A program made the position numbers and the translations under genes. The notes under the pieces are model-generated. The model worked only from the letters and a program-made list of their open reading frames with translations, ran no database searches and was not told where the DNA came from. From Massilia frigida (lineage in GTDB: Bacteria > Pseudomonadota > Gammaproteobacteria > Burkholderiales > Burkholderiaceae_D), in contig NZ_WHJG01000002.1 of assembly GCF_011682175.1 (NCBI RefSeq), forward strand, positions 1 through 64,000: DNA of 64,000 nt, read 5' to 3'. Of the stretch, positions 40,543-49,968 are shown piece after piece (the first letter of the stretch is position 1; every line of letters starts with the position of its first letter).

Positions 40543-41280
40543 TCAATTCATATACATTCCGCCGTTCACGTGCAGGGTCGTGCCCGTGATATACGCCGCT
40601 TGCGGTCCGGCCAGGAAGGCGACGGCGTGGGCGATGTCTTCCGGCGCGCCCAGGCGCCCCAGCGGAATCTGGGTCAGCAAGCCAGTGTGCTGCTCGGCAC
40701 TCAAGGCCTTGGTCATATCGGTATCGATAAAGCCGGGCGCAATACAGTTGACCGTGATGTTGCGGCTGCCGATTTCACGCGCCAGCGCCCGGCTCATGCC
40801 GGCCACGCCGGCCTTGGCCGCCGCGTAATTCATCTGCCCCGCATTGCCGGCCGAACCGACCACCGAGGTGATGTTAATAATACGCCCATGCTTGGCTTTC
40901 ATCATGCCGCGCAGGACCGCGCGCGACAGGCGCCCGACCGCCGTCAGGTTGGTGGCGATGACACTGTCCCATTCCTCGTCTTTCATGCGCATGGCCAGCT
41001 GGTCTTGGGTGATGCCGGCATTGTTGACCAGGATCGACAGGCTGCCGAAACCCTTTTGCACCTCGTCCACGACGGCGGCGCAGGCGGCGGCATCGGTCAC
41101 GTTCAGGACCGCGCCCTTGCCGCCGAATTCGGCGAGATAGGCGGAAATGGCTTGCGCGCCACTCTCGGTGGTGGCGGTGCCAACCACTTTCGCGCCCTGG
41201 CGGGCCAGTTCGAGTGCGATGGCCTTGCCGATGCCGCGCGACGCGCCCGTGACCAGGGCGATTTGATTTTCCAGTTTCAT
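40543..41280 (-). CDS. fabG: 3-oxoacyl-ACP reductase
   Basis: A 245-residue SDR reductase that uses NADPH for the first reduction of the elongation cycle. The cofactor loop is TGASRGIGKAIA, NNAG is in ILVNNAGITQDQ, and the catalytic Ser-Tyr-Lys set includes MNYAAAKAGV. It lies 55 bp after fabD. Confidence 0.96.
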   Translation of the reverse strand: MKLENQIALVTGASRGIGKAIALELARQGAKVVGTATTESGAQAISAYLAEFGGKGAVLNVTDAAACAAVVDEVQKGFGSLSILVNNAGITQDQLAMRMKDEEWDSVIATNLTAVGRLSRAVLRGMMKAKHGRIINITSVVGSAGNAGQMNYAAAKAGVAGMSRALAREIGSRNITVNCIAPGFIDTDMTKALSAEQHTGLLTQIPLGRLGAPEDIAHAVAFLAGPQAAYITGTTLHVNGGMYMN

Positions 41281-41335
41281 TGCTGTCCTTTTGTTCTGAT
41301 GTTCTGCGATGCCCTGCGATACTGCACCAACTTGA

Positions 41336-42283
41336 TCAAGCCTGATTGAGGCTGCTCAATACGCGCTCCAGCGAAGCCTGATCCACCAGCGCCTCGCCCA
41401 CCAGTTGCGCATCGATGCGCTTGGCCATGCCGATCAGCACCTTGCTCGGCGCCGATTCGATTACCTGGGTGACGCCCTCGGCAGCCATTTTCTGCATGGT
41501 TTCGACCCAGCGCACCGCACCGGCGGCCTGGCGCACCAGCGCATCCTTGATCGCTTCGGGATCGTTCAGGATAGCCACGTCGACGTTGTTGATCAAGTCG
41601 ATCCGCGGCGCCGCAAACGGCACATCCTTCAGATACGCGCGCAGGCGGTCCGACGCTGGTTTGAGCAGCGAGGAGTGGAACGGGGCCGACACCGCCAGTT
41701 TCATGGCGCGCTTGGCGCCCTTGGCCTTGGCCAGTTCGCAGGCGCGCTCGACGGCGCCATTGTGGCCGGCGATCACGATCTGGGTCAGTTCGTTGAAGTT
41801 CACCGCCTCGACCACTTCAGCCGGATTGGCGGCAGCTGCTTCGGCGCAAATCGCGCGCACCTCGCCGGCCGGCAGGCCGAGAATGACGGCCATGCCGCCC
41901 TGCCCGACCGGCACCGCTTCCTGCATGGCCTGGGCCCGGAAACGCACCAGCGGCACCGCATCCTTGAAGGCGATCACGCCGGCCGCCACCAGGGCCGAAT
42001 ACTCGCCCACGCTGTGGCCGGCCACGACCGACGGCACGGCGCCGCCGGCCGCGATCCAGGCGCGGTACACGGCCACCGAGGCGGTCAGCATGACGGGCTG
42101 GGTATTGGTGGTCAGGTCCAGCTCTTCCTTGGGACCGTCGGCAATCAGCTTGCCCAGGTCGAAGCCGAGCGCTTGGTTGGCTTCGGCAATGGTTTGCGCG
42201 ACCACCGGGTTGCCGGCGAAGCCGGACAGCATGCCGATGGCCTGCGAACCCTGGCCGGGAAATACGAACGCGAATTTACTCAT
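41336..42283 (-). CDS. fabD: Malonyl-CoA:ACP transacylase
   Basis: A 315-residue transacylase that loads malonyl onto AcpP. The nucleophile elbow is VAGHSVGEYSAL and the oxyanion-side segment is FPGQGSQAIGM near the start. The ATG at 42283 has a good AGGAGG site 9-10 bp upstream; the open frame to 42346 is not supported. It could also supply malonyl groups for the pigment pathway, since the pig cluster has no malonyl transferase (inference). Confidence 0.95.
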   Translation of the reverse strand: MSKFAFVFPGQGSQAIGMLSGFAGNPVVAQTIAEANQALGFDLGKLIADGPKEELDLTTNTQPVMLTASVAVYRAWIAAGGAVPSVVAGHSVGEYSALVAAGVIAFKDAVPLVRFRAQAMQEAVPVGQGGMAVILGLPAGEVRAICAEAAAANPAEVVEAVNFNELTQIVIAGHNGAVERACELAKAKGAKRAMKLAVSAPFHSSLLKPASDRLRAYLKDVPFAAPRIDLINNVDVAILNDPEAIKDALVRQAAGAVRWVETMQKMAAEGVTQVIESAPSKVLIGMAKRIDAQLVGEALVDQASLERVLSSLNQA

Positions 42284-42384
42284 GGAATGATGTCCTCCTG
42301 TTTTGTTTTTTATGGCGTCATCCGCACCAAGGACTGGTGCGGGCAAGAATGAAAGAAACGGCGAAGGAACTGGCGCCGGCGGCG

Positions 42385-42455
42385 CTCCCGGGCGTTCCCG
42401 CGCCGGGCGCCGCCGCGCGGGACGCCACCGCGCCGGGCGCCGCCACGCCGGAACC
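42385..42455. repeat. GC-rich direct repeats between fabH and fabD
   Basis: Two nearly identical stretches, each starting CGCGCCGGGCGCCGCC, occur about 29-30 bp apart, with a shorter diverged third at the left. The stretch is over 85 percent G+C and falls in the 174-bp gap between the fabH stop and the fabD start. It could form strong secondary structure. Confidence 0.55.
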
Positions 42456-42457
42456 CA

Positions 42458-43444
42458 TCACATGCGCACCAGCACGGCGCCCCAGGTGAAGCCGCCGCCG
42501 ACGCCTTCCATCATGACATTGGCGCCGGCCTTGATGCGGCCGTCGCGCACGGCGATGTCGAGCGCCAGCGGGATCGAGGCGGCCGAGGTGTTGCCATGCT
42601 GGTCGACCGTGACCACCATTTTATCGAGCGGCAAGCCCAGCTTTTTCGCCGTGCTTTTCATGATGCGGATATTCGCCTGGTGCGGCACCAGCCAGTCGAC
42701 CTGGCCGGCCGTCATCTGCGCGTGTTCGAGCACCTCGTTGGCGACCTGTTCCAGGACGGTGACGGCCAGCTTGAAGACCGCCGGGCCATCCATGTACAAA
42801 AAGCCGCTGCCGGCGATCGCGCCGCCGGCCAGGGTGCCCGGCACGCTCAGGATATCCGAATAGCGCCCGTCGGCGTGCAGCTTGGTGGACAGGATGCCCG
42901 GCTGGTCCGACGCGCTCAGGACAATGGCACCGGCGCCGTCGCCGAACAGCACGCAGGTGGTGCGGTCGTTGAAATCGAGAATGCGCGAAAAGACTTCGGC
43001 GCCGATCACCAGCACGGTCTTGTGCGCACCCGACTTGATGAAGGCGTCCGCCACCGAGACCGCATACACGAAGCCGCTGCAGACGGCTTGCACGTCGAAG
43101 GCGGCGCTGTTGTTATGCATGCCGAGCTTGCGCTGGACGATGCAGGCGGTGCTGGGAAAGCTGCCATGGAAATCGGGGGTCGAGCTGGCCACGATGACGA
43201 GGTCGATTTCCTCGGCATGCTTGCCGGCCATCTCGAGCGCCTTGATGGCGGCCGCCACGGCCAGGTCCGAGGACAGCTCGTCCGGCGCTGCGTAATGCCG
43301 GTTCGAAATGCCGCTGCGGGAGACGATCCACTCGTCCGAGGTTTCGATGCCCTTGGCCGCCAGTTGCTCGGTCAGGTCGCCGTTGGAGACGCGCTTGGCC
43401 GGCAGATAGCTGCCGGTGCCGATAATTTTGCTGTACAAGGTCAT
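42458..43444 (-). CDS. fabH: 3-oxoacyl-ACP synthase III
   Basis: A 328-residue initiating ketosynthase that condenses acetyl-CoA with malonyl-ACP. The catalytic Cys is in [15 protein letters not shown], the His in [11 protein letters not shown], and Asn in [11 protein letters not shown]. It follows plsX by 11 bp. Confidence 0.96.
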   Translation of the reverse strand: MTLYSKIIGTGSYLPAKRVSNGDLTEQLAAKGIETSDEWIVSRSGISNRHYAAPDELSSDLAVAAAIKALEMAGKHAEEIDLVIVASSTPDFHGSFPSTACIVQRKLGMHNNSAAFDVQAVCSGFVYAVSVADAFIKSGAHKTVLVIGAEVFSRILDFNDRTTCVLFGDGAGAIVLSASDQPGILSTKLHADGRYSDILSVPGTLAGGAIAGSGFLYMDGPAVFKLAVTVLEQVANEVLEHAQMTAGQVDWLVPHQANIRIMKSTAKKLGLPLDKMVVTVDQHGNTSAASIPLALDIAVRDGRIKAGANVMMEGVGGGFTWGAVLVRM

Positions 43445-43455
43445 TGCTAGCCGTC

Positions 43456-44517
43456 CTACGAGTGGGTTATTCCTGGCACTTCCGGGTCAGGCGTGCGGGG
43501 CATCAATTCGGTGATCATGGCCGAGAGCTGCTCCTGCACATTGTATTTTGCCGCGTCGAAGGCGCGTTTGATCGCCCACTCATACGAGTACGCATCGGCG
43601 CCGCCGTGGCTCTTGAACACCAGGCCGCGCAAACCGAGCAGGCTGGCGCCGTTGTAGCGCGATGGATTGAAACGGTTGGAAAATTTCTTCAGGGCGCCGC
43701 GCCCGATGATGGCCCCGAGCATGGTCAGCGGATTGCGCTTGAACTCGGTGGTCAGGGCATCCTTGACGAAGCGGCCCAGTCCCTCGGCCGCCTTGAGCGT
43801 GACGTTGCCGACGAAGCCGTCGCACACCACGATATCGGTGGTGCCCTTGAAGATATCGTTGCCTTCGACGTTGCCGTAGAAATTCAGGGAGCCGCGCTCG
43901 TGGTCTTCGCGCAGCAGCTTGGCGGTGGCCTTGACCACTTCATTGCCCTTGATTTCCTCGGTACCGACATTGAGCAAGCCGATGGTGGGACGCTTGATGC
44001 CTTCCATGGCCGACACCAGCACCGAGCCCATGATGGCGAACTGGTGCAGGTGATGCGGCTCGCAGTCGACGTTCGCGCCCAGGTCCAGCATATAGGTCGG
44101 GCCGTCTTTCTGGTTGGGAAGGATCGAGCAAATGGCGGGACGGTCGACCCCGGCCATGGTCTTGAGCACATAGCGCGAGACCGCCATCAGGGCGCCGGTA
44201 TTGCCGGCCGACACACAGGCCTGGGCCTTGCCGTCCTTGACCAGCTCGATCGCCACGCGCATCGACGAATCCTTCTTGCGGCGCAGGGCGATTTCGATGG
44301 GATCGTCCATCGTCACCACTTCGGACGCATGCAGGATGGACAGGCGCGGATGGCTGTCGGCTTTGTGTCTTTTAAGTTCTGCGCGCAACTCGTCCTGCAA
44401 GCCGACCAGAATCATTTCTGCTTCGGGTTCGCTGTTGAGGAAAGAGAGTGCTGCGGGGATAGTAACTGAGGGGCCATGATCGCCGCCCATGCAGTCAATG
44501 GAAATTTTAATTGTCAT
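43456..44517 (-). CDS. plsX: Phosphate acyltransferase PlsX
   Basis: A 353-residue enzyme that converts acyl-ACP to acyl-phosphate for phospholipid synthesis. The N-terminus [18 protein letters not shown] and the segment [17 protein letters not shown] are characteristic. It is placed between rpmF and fabH, as in most proteobacteria. The last residues extend slightly past the family core. Confidence 0.95.
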   Translation of the reverse strand: MTIKISIDCMGGDHGPSVTIPAALSFLNSEPEAEMILVGLQDELRAELKRHKADSHPRLSILHASEVVTMDDPIEIALRRKKDSSMRVAIELVKDGKAQACVSAGNTGALMAVSRYVLKTMAGVDRPAICSILPNQKDGPTYMLDLGANVDCEPHHLHQFAIMGSVLVSAMEGIKRPTIGLLNVGTEEIKGNEVVKATAKLLREDHERGSLNFYGNVEGNDIFKGTTDIVVCDGFVGNVTLKAAEGLGRFVKDALTTEFKRNPLTMLGAIIGRGALKKFSNRFNPSRYNGASLLGLRGLVFKSHGGADAYSYEWAIKRAFDAAKYNVQEQLSAMITELMPRTPDPEVPGITHS

Positions 44518-44650
44518 TTTGTGGATTCGTACCGCGACTCAACAGCGTGTGGCGGCAGGATGCGATCTGGAAGTGGGCGAGCGCCAAGCAGAGTCTGCGT
44601 AATTCGAAATGACGGTGTGCAAAGGTGGTTTGCAGCCGGTGACAAAGAAA

Positions 44651-44690
44651 AAGCGGTGCGACGCACAAAAAAGTCGTTGCACCGCTTTCA
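44651..44690 (-). terminator. Hairpin after rpmF
   Basis: On the minus strand AAAGCGGTGC and its complement GCACCGCTTT (with CGAC/GTCG inside) form a long stem, ending in a TTTTTC tail. It lies just after the rpmF stop and could partly terminate or attenuate transcription into plsX. Confidence 0.55.
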
Positions 44691-44713
44691 TCTTACTCAA
44701 ACTAAAACGTCGA

Positions 44714-44896
44714 TTACTCGTCGTTTTTGGTTTTGAGAACTTTGCGACCACGGTAAAAGCCGTTAGGGCTGATGTGGTGACGCAGGTGCGTTTCACCGGT
44801 GGTTGGCTCGATACCCAGTTGTGGCGCGACCAGGAAGTCGTGCGAACGGTGCATACCGCGCTTCGAAGGGGATTTCTTGTTTTGCTGAACTGCCAT
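44714..44896 (-). CDS. rpmF: 50S ribosomal protein L32
   Basis: A 60-residue basic ribosomal protein with the typical start [20 protein letters not shown]. It has no zinc-binding cysteines. Ribosome site TAGGAG is 7 bp before the ATG. yceD precedes it by 211 bp and plsX follows, the conserved order. Confidence 0.96.
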   Translation of the reverse strand: MAVQQNKKSPSKRGMHRSHDFLVAPQLGIEPTTGETHLRHHISPNGFYRGRKVLKTKNDE

Positions 44897-45107
44897 GATG
44901 ACTCCTAATACATAAGTTCTAAAATTCTAACACAATCGATCAGCAAATACATGCGAATCGAGTATCCCAGCGGCAAAACTCTTTGCCGACATGTTTAACG
45001 CCGTCCTACCTTTACTACCAATGCCATACTCGACCACAACACGCGTTTGACACGTTCATTACACTTGCTTGTTCTGTATTTCAACCTTGCCGTGCGTCGC
45101 AGCGCGA

Positions 45108-45605
45108 CTACTCGGGCTTGAGGTTCTTAAGTTCCGCAAACGGCGAGGGCTGGTCGGACTTGGCCGCGTCGAGCAGCTTATTGTCCGGACACACCTCGTG
45201 CTTGGGCACTTGCGGCAGGGCCAGCAAGGCCTCGTCCTCGAACAGGTCGCGCACATCGCATTCGCGGCTGCCGACGATGACGTCGATGCTCTCGTCGTTC
45301 AGTATTTCCTCGATCTCGTCCGCATGCTCGTCATCCTTGCCGAGCATCAGCACGGTAGACGAATCCATCTCGTAAGCGTACGGGACCAGGCAACGCTGGC
45401 ATACCAGCTGGACCGTGCCGGAGACCGACAAGGTCAGTTGCGGATAGCCCATCTTGCTGGTCGACCCATCGATGGTCCAGGCGATCTGGCCCGACTGGTC
45501 GGCACAATCCTTGTTCAACCGGCTCATTTCAGCGACAGGCGTGACGCCTTCGCGATGGCCGTTGCTTCGACAAAACTCAAAAGCGTCGATGACAAAAGCA
45601 CTCAT
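45108..45605 (-). CDS. yceD: DUF177 protein (YceD family)
   Basis: A 165-residue acidic protein. The two-cysteine motif VCQRCLVPY is at about residues 68-76, and a DVRDLFEDEALLALP segment follows, both typical of YceD. The family is linked to 23S rRNA accumulation and is always next to rpmF. A divergent start of maf lies 181 bp away on the plus strand. Confidence 0.93.
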   Translation of the reverse strand: MSAFVIDAFEFCRSNGHREGVTPVAEMSRLNKDCADQSGQIAWTIDGSTSKMGYPQLTLSVSGTVQLVCQRCLVPYAYEMDSSTVLMLGKDDEHADEIEEILNDESIDVIVGSRECDVRDLFEDEALLALPQVPKHEVCPDNKLLDAAKSDQPSPFAELKNLKPE

Positions 45606-45786
45606 TGCAGAAATTTTCCCCGGAAAACCTGCGATAATAACAGGCTTCTCGTTGTGGAGTCAAAGACTTAGCGCGATTATTTGGGCATGGCCCCCGCGCG
45701 CTGTTGCTGGCGCGATCACGCCGTGCCCGCCAGATGAATCCCGCTGCGCCCACCAAGAGGGCCAGCCAACCAGACCAAAGTACGAC

Positions 45787-46389
45787 ATGATACCAACTTC
45801 CACCGCCCCGCGGCTAATTCTTGCATCGGGTTCCGCTTACCGGCGCGAATTGCTCGAGCGCCTGCGCCTGCCGTTCGAGGTGCTGGTGCCCGATATCGAT
45901 GAAACGGCGCTGCCCGGGGAACTGCCCGAGACGACCGCGCTGCGCCTGGCGCGCGCCAAGGCCCAAGCGGTGGCGGCGCGCGCGCCGGGCAGCGTCGTCA
46001 TCGGTTCCGACCAGGTGGCCACGCTCGACGGCCAGCAGATCGGCAAGCCCGGCAACCACGCCAATGCCCTGGCCCAATTGCAGACGATGCGCGGGCGGCG
46101 CGTGGTGTTCCACACGGCGCTGTGCCTGTGGGATGGGCGCAGCGGCACGTCTCAGCTTGAAAATGTGCAGACCTTCGTCACCGTGCGCAACCTGCCCGAC
46201 GCCGAACTCGACGCTTACCTGCGCATCGAACAGCCCTACGATTGCGCCGGCAGCGCCAAGAACGAAGCGCTCGGCATCGCCATCTTGGAACGCATCGACA
46301 GCACCGACCCAACCGCCCTCACCGGCCTGCCCCTGATCGCCCTGACTGGCATGCTGCGCCAGGCCGGTTTTACCTTCTTTCAACAGTGA
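45787..46389 (+). CDS. maf: Maf-family nucleoside triphosphate pyrophosphatase
   Basis: About 200 residues. The start ILASGSAYRRELLERL and VVIGSDQVATLDGQ are the Maf signature with the catalytic Asp. By similarity it belongs to the YceF-like subgroup that hydrolyses modified or methylated nucleotides. I chose ATG 45787; the frame is open further upstream but those codons overlap the divergent promoter region. The next gene starts 5 bp after the stop. Confidence 0.92.
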   Translation: MIPTSTAPRLILASGSAYRRELLERLRLPFEVLVPDIDETALPGELPETTALRLARAKAQAVAARAPGSVVIGSDQVATLDGQQIGKPGNHANALAQLQTMRGRRVVFHTALCLWDGRSGTSQLENVQTFVTVRNLPDAELDAYLRIEQPYDCAGSAKNEALGIAILERIDSTDPTALTGLPLIALTGMLRQAGFTFFQQ

Positions 46390-46394
46390 GTACC

Positions 46395-47141
46395 ATGCCC
46401 GGCATTTTATATTTGATCCCCAACACCCTCGGCGCGGCCGACCCGGCCAGCGACGCCCTCGCGCACATCATTCCCGAGCAAGTTCAGGCGCTGACCGCGC
46501 GGCTCGACTATTTTGTCGCCGAAAATGCCAAGACCGCGCGCGGCTTCCTGAAACTGATTGCCGTACGCCATCCCCTAGCCAAGCCGCTACAGGAAATCGA
46601 AATTGCCGAACTGAACGTGAACACCCCGGCGCAAGCACTGGCGGGCTTGCTGGAACCCCTGCTGGCCGGTCGTGATTGCGGGCTGGTGTCGGAAGCGGGC
46701 GTGCCGGCGGTGGCCGATCCCGGCGCCGACCTGGTGCGCCTGGCGCACGAGCGCGGCATCCAGGTGCGCCCGCTGGTCGGGCCATCGTCGCTGCTGCTGG
46801 CCGTGATGGCGAGTGGCTTGAACGGCCAGAGCTTCGCCTTCAACGGTTATCTGCCGACCGACGCGGCCTTGCGCACCAAGCGCATCAAGGAACTGGAAAC
46901 GCGTTCGCGCGCCGAAAAGCAAACCCAGCTGCTGATCGAAACACCCTACCGCAACGGCGCCATGCTCGAAGCCCTGGTCGGCGCCTGCCAGCCGGGTACG
47001 CTGATCTGCGTTGCAACCGACCTGAGCCTGCCGACAGAATCGATCCGCACCTTGAACGGGGGCAAATGGAAGTCGCTGCTGGCGGCCGGCAAGGCGCCCG
47101 ACTTCCACAAGAAGCCGACCGTGTTCCTGCTACTGGCGTAA
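46395..47141 (+). CDS. SAM-dependent methyltransferase, tetrapyrrole-methylase (RsmI-like) family
   Basis: About 248 residues. It starts MPGILYLIPNTLGAADPASD and contains GLVSEAGVPAVADPGADLV and GPSSLLLAVMASGLNGQSFA, the family's SAM-binding loops. It is shorter than RsmI (16S rRNA C1402 methylase) and differs at the N-terminus, so it is probably a paralogue with an unknown substrate. It lies 5 bp after maf and is likely co-transcribed with it. Confidence 0.82.
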   Translation: MPGILYLIPNTLGAADPASDALAHIIPEQVQALTARLDYFVAENAKTARGFLKLIAVRHPLAKPLQEIEIAELNVNTPAQALAGLLEPLLAGRDCGLVSEAGVPAVADPGADLVRLAHERGIQVRPLVGPSSLLLAVMASGLNGQSFAFNGYLPTDAALRTKRIKELETRSRAEKQTQLLIETPYRNGAMLEALVGACQPGTLICVATDLSLPTESIRTLNGGKWKSLLAAGKAPDFHKKPTVFLLLA

Positions 47142-47350
47142 GCTGCCAGCGAGGCGATGGCCGGTCATCGCGCTTCCCACTGGAGCGAGAAATCCGGCAA
47201 GACAGGACAACGCTGTTCCGCTGTCGGCAGTGGCACCGCCATCACCGAGATCCTGGCGTAAATTGTTTTGCCGGCCGGGGCCCGCTTTACATTGCATGGG
47301 GCCAAGTTTTGTGTTTTCATGCTTGTGTTATCCAACACACAAGGTTGCCC

Positions 47351-47809
47351 ATGAAACGCTCTTTAATGTTTCTTTTGATCGCGCTATCGCCACTGGTGGC
47401 ACAGGCAGCCGATGCCAGCGATACGCAGTTGATCGAACGCGCGGTACGCGACTATATAGAGTCGCAACACACGACCGATCCGGCACGCATGGAACGCGGC
47501 GTTGACCCCCAGCTCGCCAAGCGCACGTATTGGCAGGCGGCCGACGGCACCGAATTCATCATGAAAACCGACTTTGACACCATGGTCAAGGTTGCCAGGA
47601 CCTACAACAAGGACGGCACGAAATTCCCGGCAAAGCCACGGGTGGACATCAAGATCCTCGATGTCGACCAGCGCGTGGCAACCGTCAAGCTGACCGCCGA
47701 CGAGTGGATTGACTATATGCACCTGTATAAGAACCAGCGCAGCGAGTGGAAGATCATCAATGTACTTTGGCAGTACCATGACACGGCACGCCAAGTCAGC
47801 AAAAAATAA
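47351..47809 (+). CDS. Secreted NTF2-like/lumazine-binding-fold protein
   Basis: A 152-residue protein with a clear signal peptide (RSLMFLLIALSPLVAQAADA, cut after the second AxA). The mature part resembles the SnoaL/NTF2 or putative lumazine-binding group: an N-terminal helix IERAVRDYIES, then strands VDIKILDVDQRVATVKLTA, ending EWKIINVLWQYH. Such proteins often act in the periplasm with unknown ligands. No operon partner. Confidence 0.7.
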   Translation: MKRSLMFLLIALSPLVAQAADASDTQLIERAVRDYIESQHTTDPARMERGVDPQLAKRTYWQAADGTEFIMKTDFDTMVKVARTYNKDGTKFPAKPRVDIKILDVDQRVATVKLTADEWIDYMHLYKNQRSEWKIINVLWQYHDTARQVSKK

Positions 47810-47921
47810 ATTTGTTGTTCGCGTGCTTGTGAGACACGATCCCCGTCCCGTTTTCGGAAGCTGCCGGACAGTTGTCAATACCACCGTGCCGGCGCGCGGG
47901 CACTGCCCAACGATCGGGCTT

Positions 47922-48959
47922 CTAAGGAAGAGGATCGGTGTTGGCCGTATTGGAGTGCAGCATCGCTTTGATGCGCCGGATATGGATGTTCGATTGCTCC
48001 ACCCGCTCGACATAGGATGGACTGGCGCTGCCTTCCGCGCCCATCCTGACGAGCAGATTCTTGTTCTCTTCGAACATGCGCAGGGCTACCCAGAGGGTTT
48101 CCTCCATCTTCGCCGTCTGCTCCGCCAGCAGCGTTGCCGCCGTGTACGCGTGACCGGTATGGCAACGGAAGCGTACATGGTTTCCAATCTTCATTTGCCA
48201 CAACACGCCGCCGCATCCGGGACAGTTGAACGGCACCTGCGCACCAAGGAACTCGACCGATTCCAGGTCGCTCAACACGCGCTGGGCAATCTTTGCCTCA
48301 ACGGCGATATCGTCAGGAACAGGGATGCGTGCTGCGCGCTCGGGAACCGCAAGCCGTGTCAGCAGGCTGCCCATCGACGCCAGCGGCACGCAGTGATCGA
48401 CCTTGACATGATTGAGCACGTTTTGCGGCATATCCGGATACGCGGCGTCGGCCGGATCCTGGACGATGCAGATGCCACCGCAACGTCGGATCACCTCCAT
48501 GCCCGACGTGCCATCGTCGAGATAGCCGGTGAGGATGACACCGATGACCCGGTTCCCGAATTCAACGGCGGCGGAACGGAACAGGGGATCGATCGCGGGC
48601 CGCGCCCGGTTTTCGCGCGCGCCCTTGGTCACCAGGGTTTTGCCTTGCGAGATCATCAGATGGTGATCCGGCTGCGCCAGATAAATACAAGCACTCTTGA
48701 TGACTCCGTGCTGTACCGCTTGTTTGCAGGGCAAATTTCCCTTGTCGGCAAGCACCTGCAGCATCGCTTCGTTCGAGCTTGTCGCCGCCATGTGATGGAC
48801 GATCAGAATCGCGGCGGGGAAATCCGCCGGCAGTTGCGCAACGAGGGCGCTCAGCGCACTTTGTCCGCCGGCGGAGGTACCGATCACGATGACCGGGAAG
48901 TCGCTCCGTCGCGTCGCAGAATCCGCGTTCGACGTCTTTTTCGTGGATGTTGCCGTCAT
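47922..48959 (-). CDS. Stand-alone CheB-type methylesterase with a C-terminal zinc-ribbon-like segment
   Basis: About 345 residues. The CheB catalytic domain is present without a receiver domain: IGTSAGGQSALSAL (Ser), LIVHHMA (His) and GVILTGYLDDGTSGM (Asp). CheB normally demethylates chemoreceptors. The C-terminal 110 residues carry CPGCGG and CHTGHAYT, a probable zinc-binding pattern seen in CheB-like proteins of this kind. ATG 48959 is preceded by CAGGAA at 7 bp. No chemotaxis genes lie next to it. Confidence 0.8.
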   Translation of the reverse strand: MTATSTKKTSNADSATRRSDFPVIVIGTSAGGQSALSALVAQLPADFPAAILIVHHMAATSSNEAMLQVLADKGNLPCKQAVQHGVIKSACIYLAQPDHHLMISQGKTLVTKGARENRARPAIDPLFRSAAVEFGNRVIGVILTGYLDDGTSGMEVIRRCGGICIVQDPADAAYPDMPQNVLNHVKVDHCVPLASMGSLLTRLAVPERAARIPVPDDIAVEAKIAQRVLSDLESVEFLGAQVPFNCPGCGGVLWQMKIGNHVRFRCHTGHAYTAATLLAEQTAKMEETLWVALRMFEENKNLLVRMGAEGSASPSYVERVEQSNIHIRRIKAMLHSNTANTDPLP

Positions 48960-49271
48960 CAGAATTCCTGTGATTTGCCTATGCAGGGTGCCGTCCGGAA
49001 TGATGCCATACAAGACGCGCCGGCAGCGCGCAAGAGCGCGGTGATGGAGAGGCCGGTGACGAGGTCATCGTTTCCGTCGCCCTATCGTGACGATCGCCCC
49101 AGCGATCGGATCGCGGCCAAGCAGCGGCAAGATCGCCATGCCAAGGCCATGCATGCCGGCTTCTGTTTCCACACGAGAAAACGCGCCGCACGCCCCGATT
49201 GTCAGCACGCGGGCGCGGTGCTATCCTGCACCAGCCTTGCCATCCGCCCCACTCGCAGAGGAAATGCCCGC
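48960..49271. other. Divergent intergenic space, no gene seen
   Basis: 312 bp between the CheB-like gene (minus) and the DUF6445 gene (plus). Both promoters should be here. One plus-strand frame stays open through the whole stretch into the next gene, but its residues are Arg-rich and lack a start signal, which is typical of GC-rich shadow frames. I see no repeat or RNA. Confidence 0.4.
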
Positions 49272-49955
49272 ATGCTCCGACTATCCCAGTCCGCCCCGCT
49301 GAAACTGCCCACGCTGACGTATCGCAGGCCGCAGGAAGGGCGCGATTACTGGGTGCAAGATGATTTTTTACCGGATGCACTGGCCATTTCGCAGCGCTGC
49401 TACGGCCAGACCGAGTGGCAGCTGGGCGCGCCGCACCGCGCCGAACCCTGGCCTGGCATGCGCAGCCCGAACGCGCTCACGCCGGACGAAATGGCGTATG
49501 TCGAAGCATGGGTTAAAAAGGTCACCGGCGCCAAACGCCTGTGGCAAGAGTCGACCCCCGAGGGCAGTACGCTGAACCATAATCACGTGCAACTGGTGGG
49601 CATGGACGAGTCCGCAGCGCGCCCGCATACCGATTCACGCAAGCTGTGCCGCTACGCCTGCGTGATCTACCTCACGCCCGACCCCGACCCCACCTGCGGC
49701 ACCTCATTTTTTCGCCTGCGTTATCCGAACGGTTCGCTCGGTGGCAATATCTGCAGCCCGCCGCACGCCAACCTGCGCGAAGCGCTGGGCGTGAAAGCCT
49801 TGCCGCCGGATGCCTGGCAGGAAGAAATCCGTATCGAAAACCGCTTCAACCGCATCCTGCTGTACCGGGGCAACCTGGTGCATTCGGCCACCGGTTATTT
49901 CGGCTTCGAGCAGGCCGACAGACGCATGACGATCGTGTTTTTCTGGATGGCGTAG
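49272..49955 (+). CDS. DUF6445-like, 2-oxoglutarate/Fe(II) oxygenase-type protein
   Basis: About 227 residues. The pattern PHTDS (residues about 117-121) and, near the C-terminus, RILLYRGNLVHSATG gives the H-x-D...H iron-binding triad of the double-stranded beta-helix oxygenases. DUF6445 proteins share this shape. The substrate is unknown. ATG 49272 lies after AGAGGAAATG. The stop is 13 bp from the end of the convergent EAL-HDOD gene. Confidence 0.65.
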   Translation: MLRLSQSAPLKLPTLTYRRPQEGRDYWVQDDFLPDALAISQRCYGQTEWQLGAPHRAEPWPGMRSPNALTPDEMAYVEAWVKKVTGAKRLWQESTPEGSTLNHNHVQLVGMDESAARPHTDSRKLCRYACVIYLTPDPDPTCGTSFFRLRYPNGSLGGNICSPPHANLREALGVKALPPDAWQEEIRIENRFNRILLYRGNLVHSATGYFGFEQADRRMTIVFFWMA

Positions 49956-49968
49956 GGGCCGCACCCGC

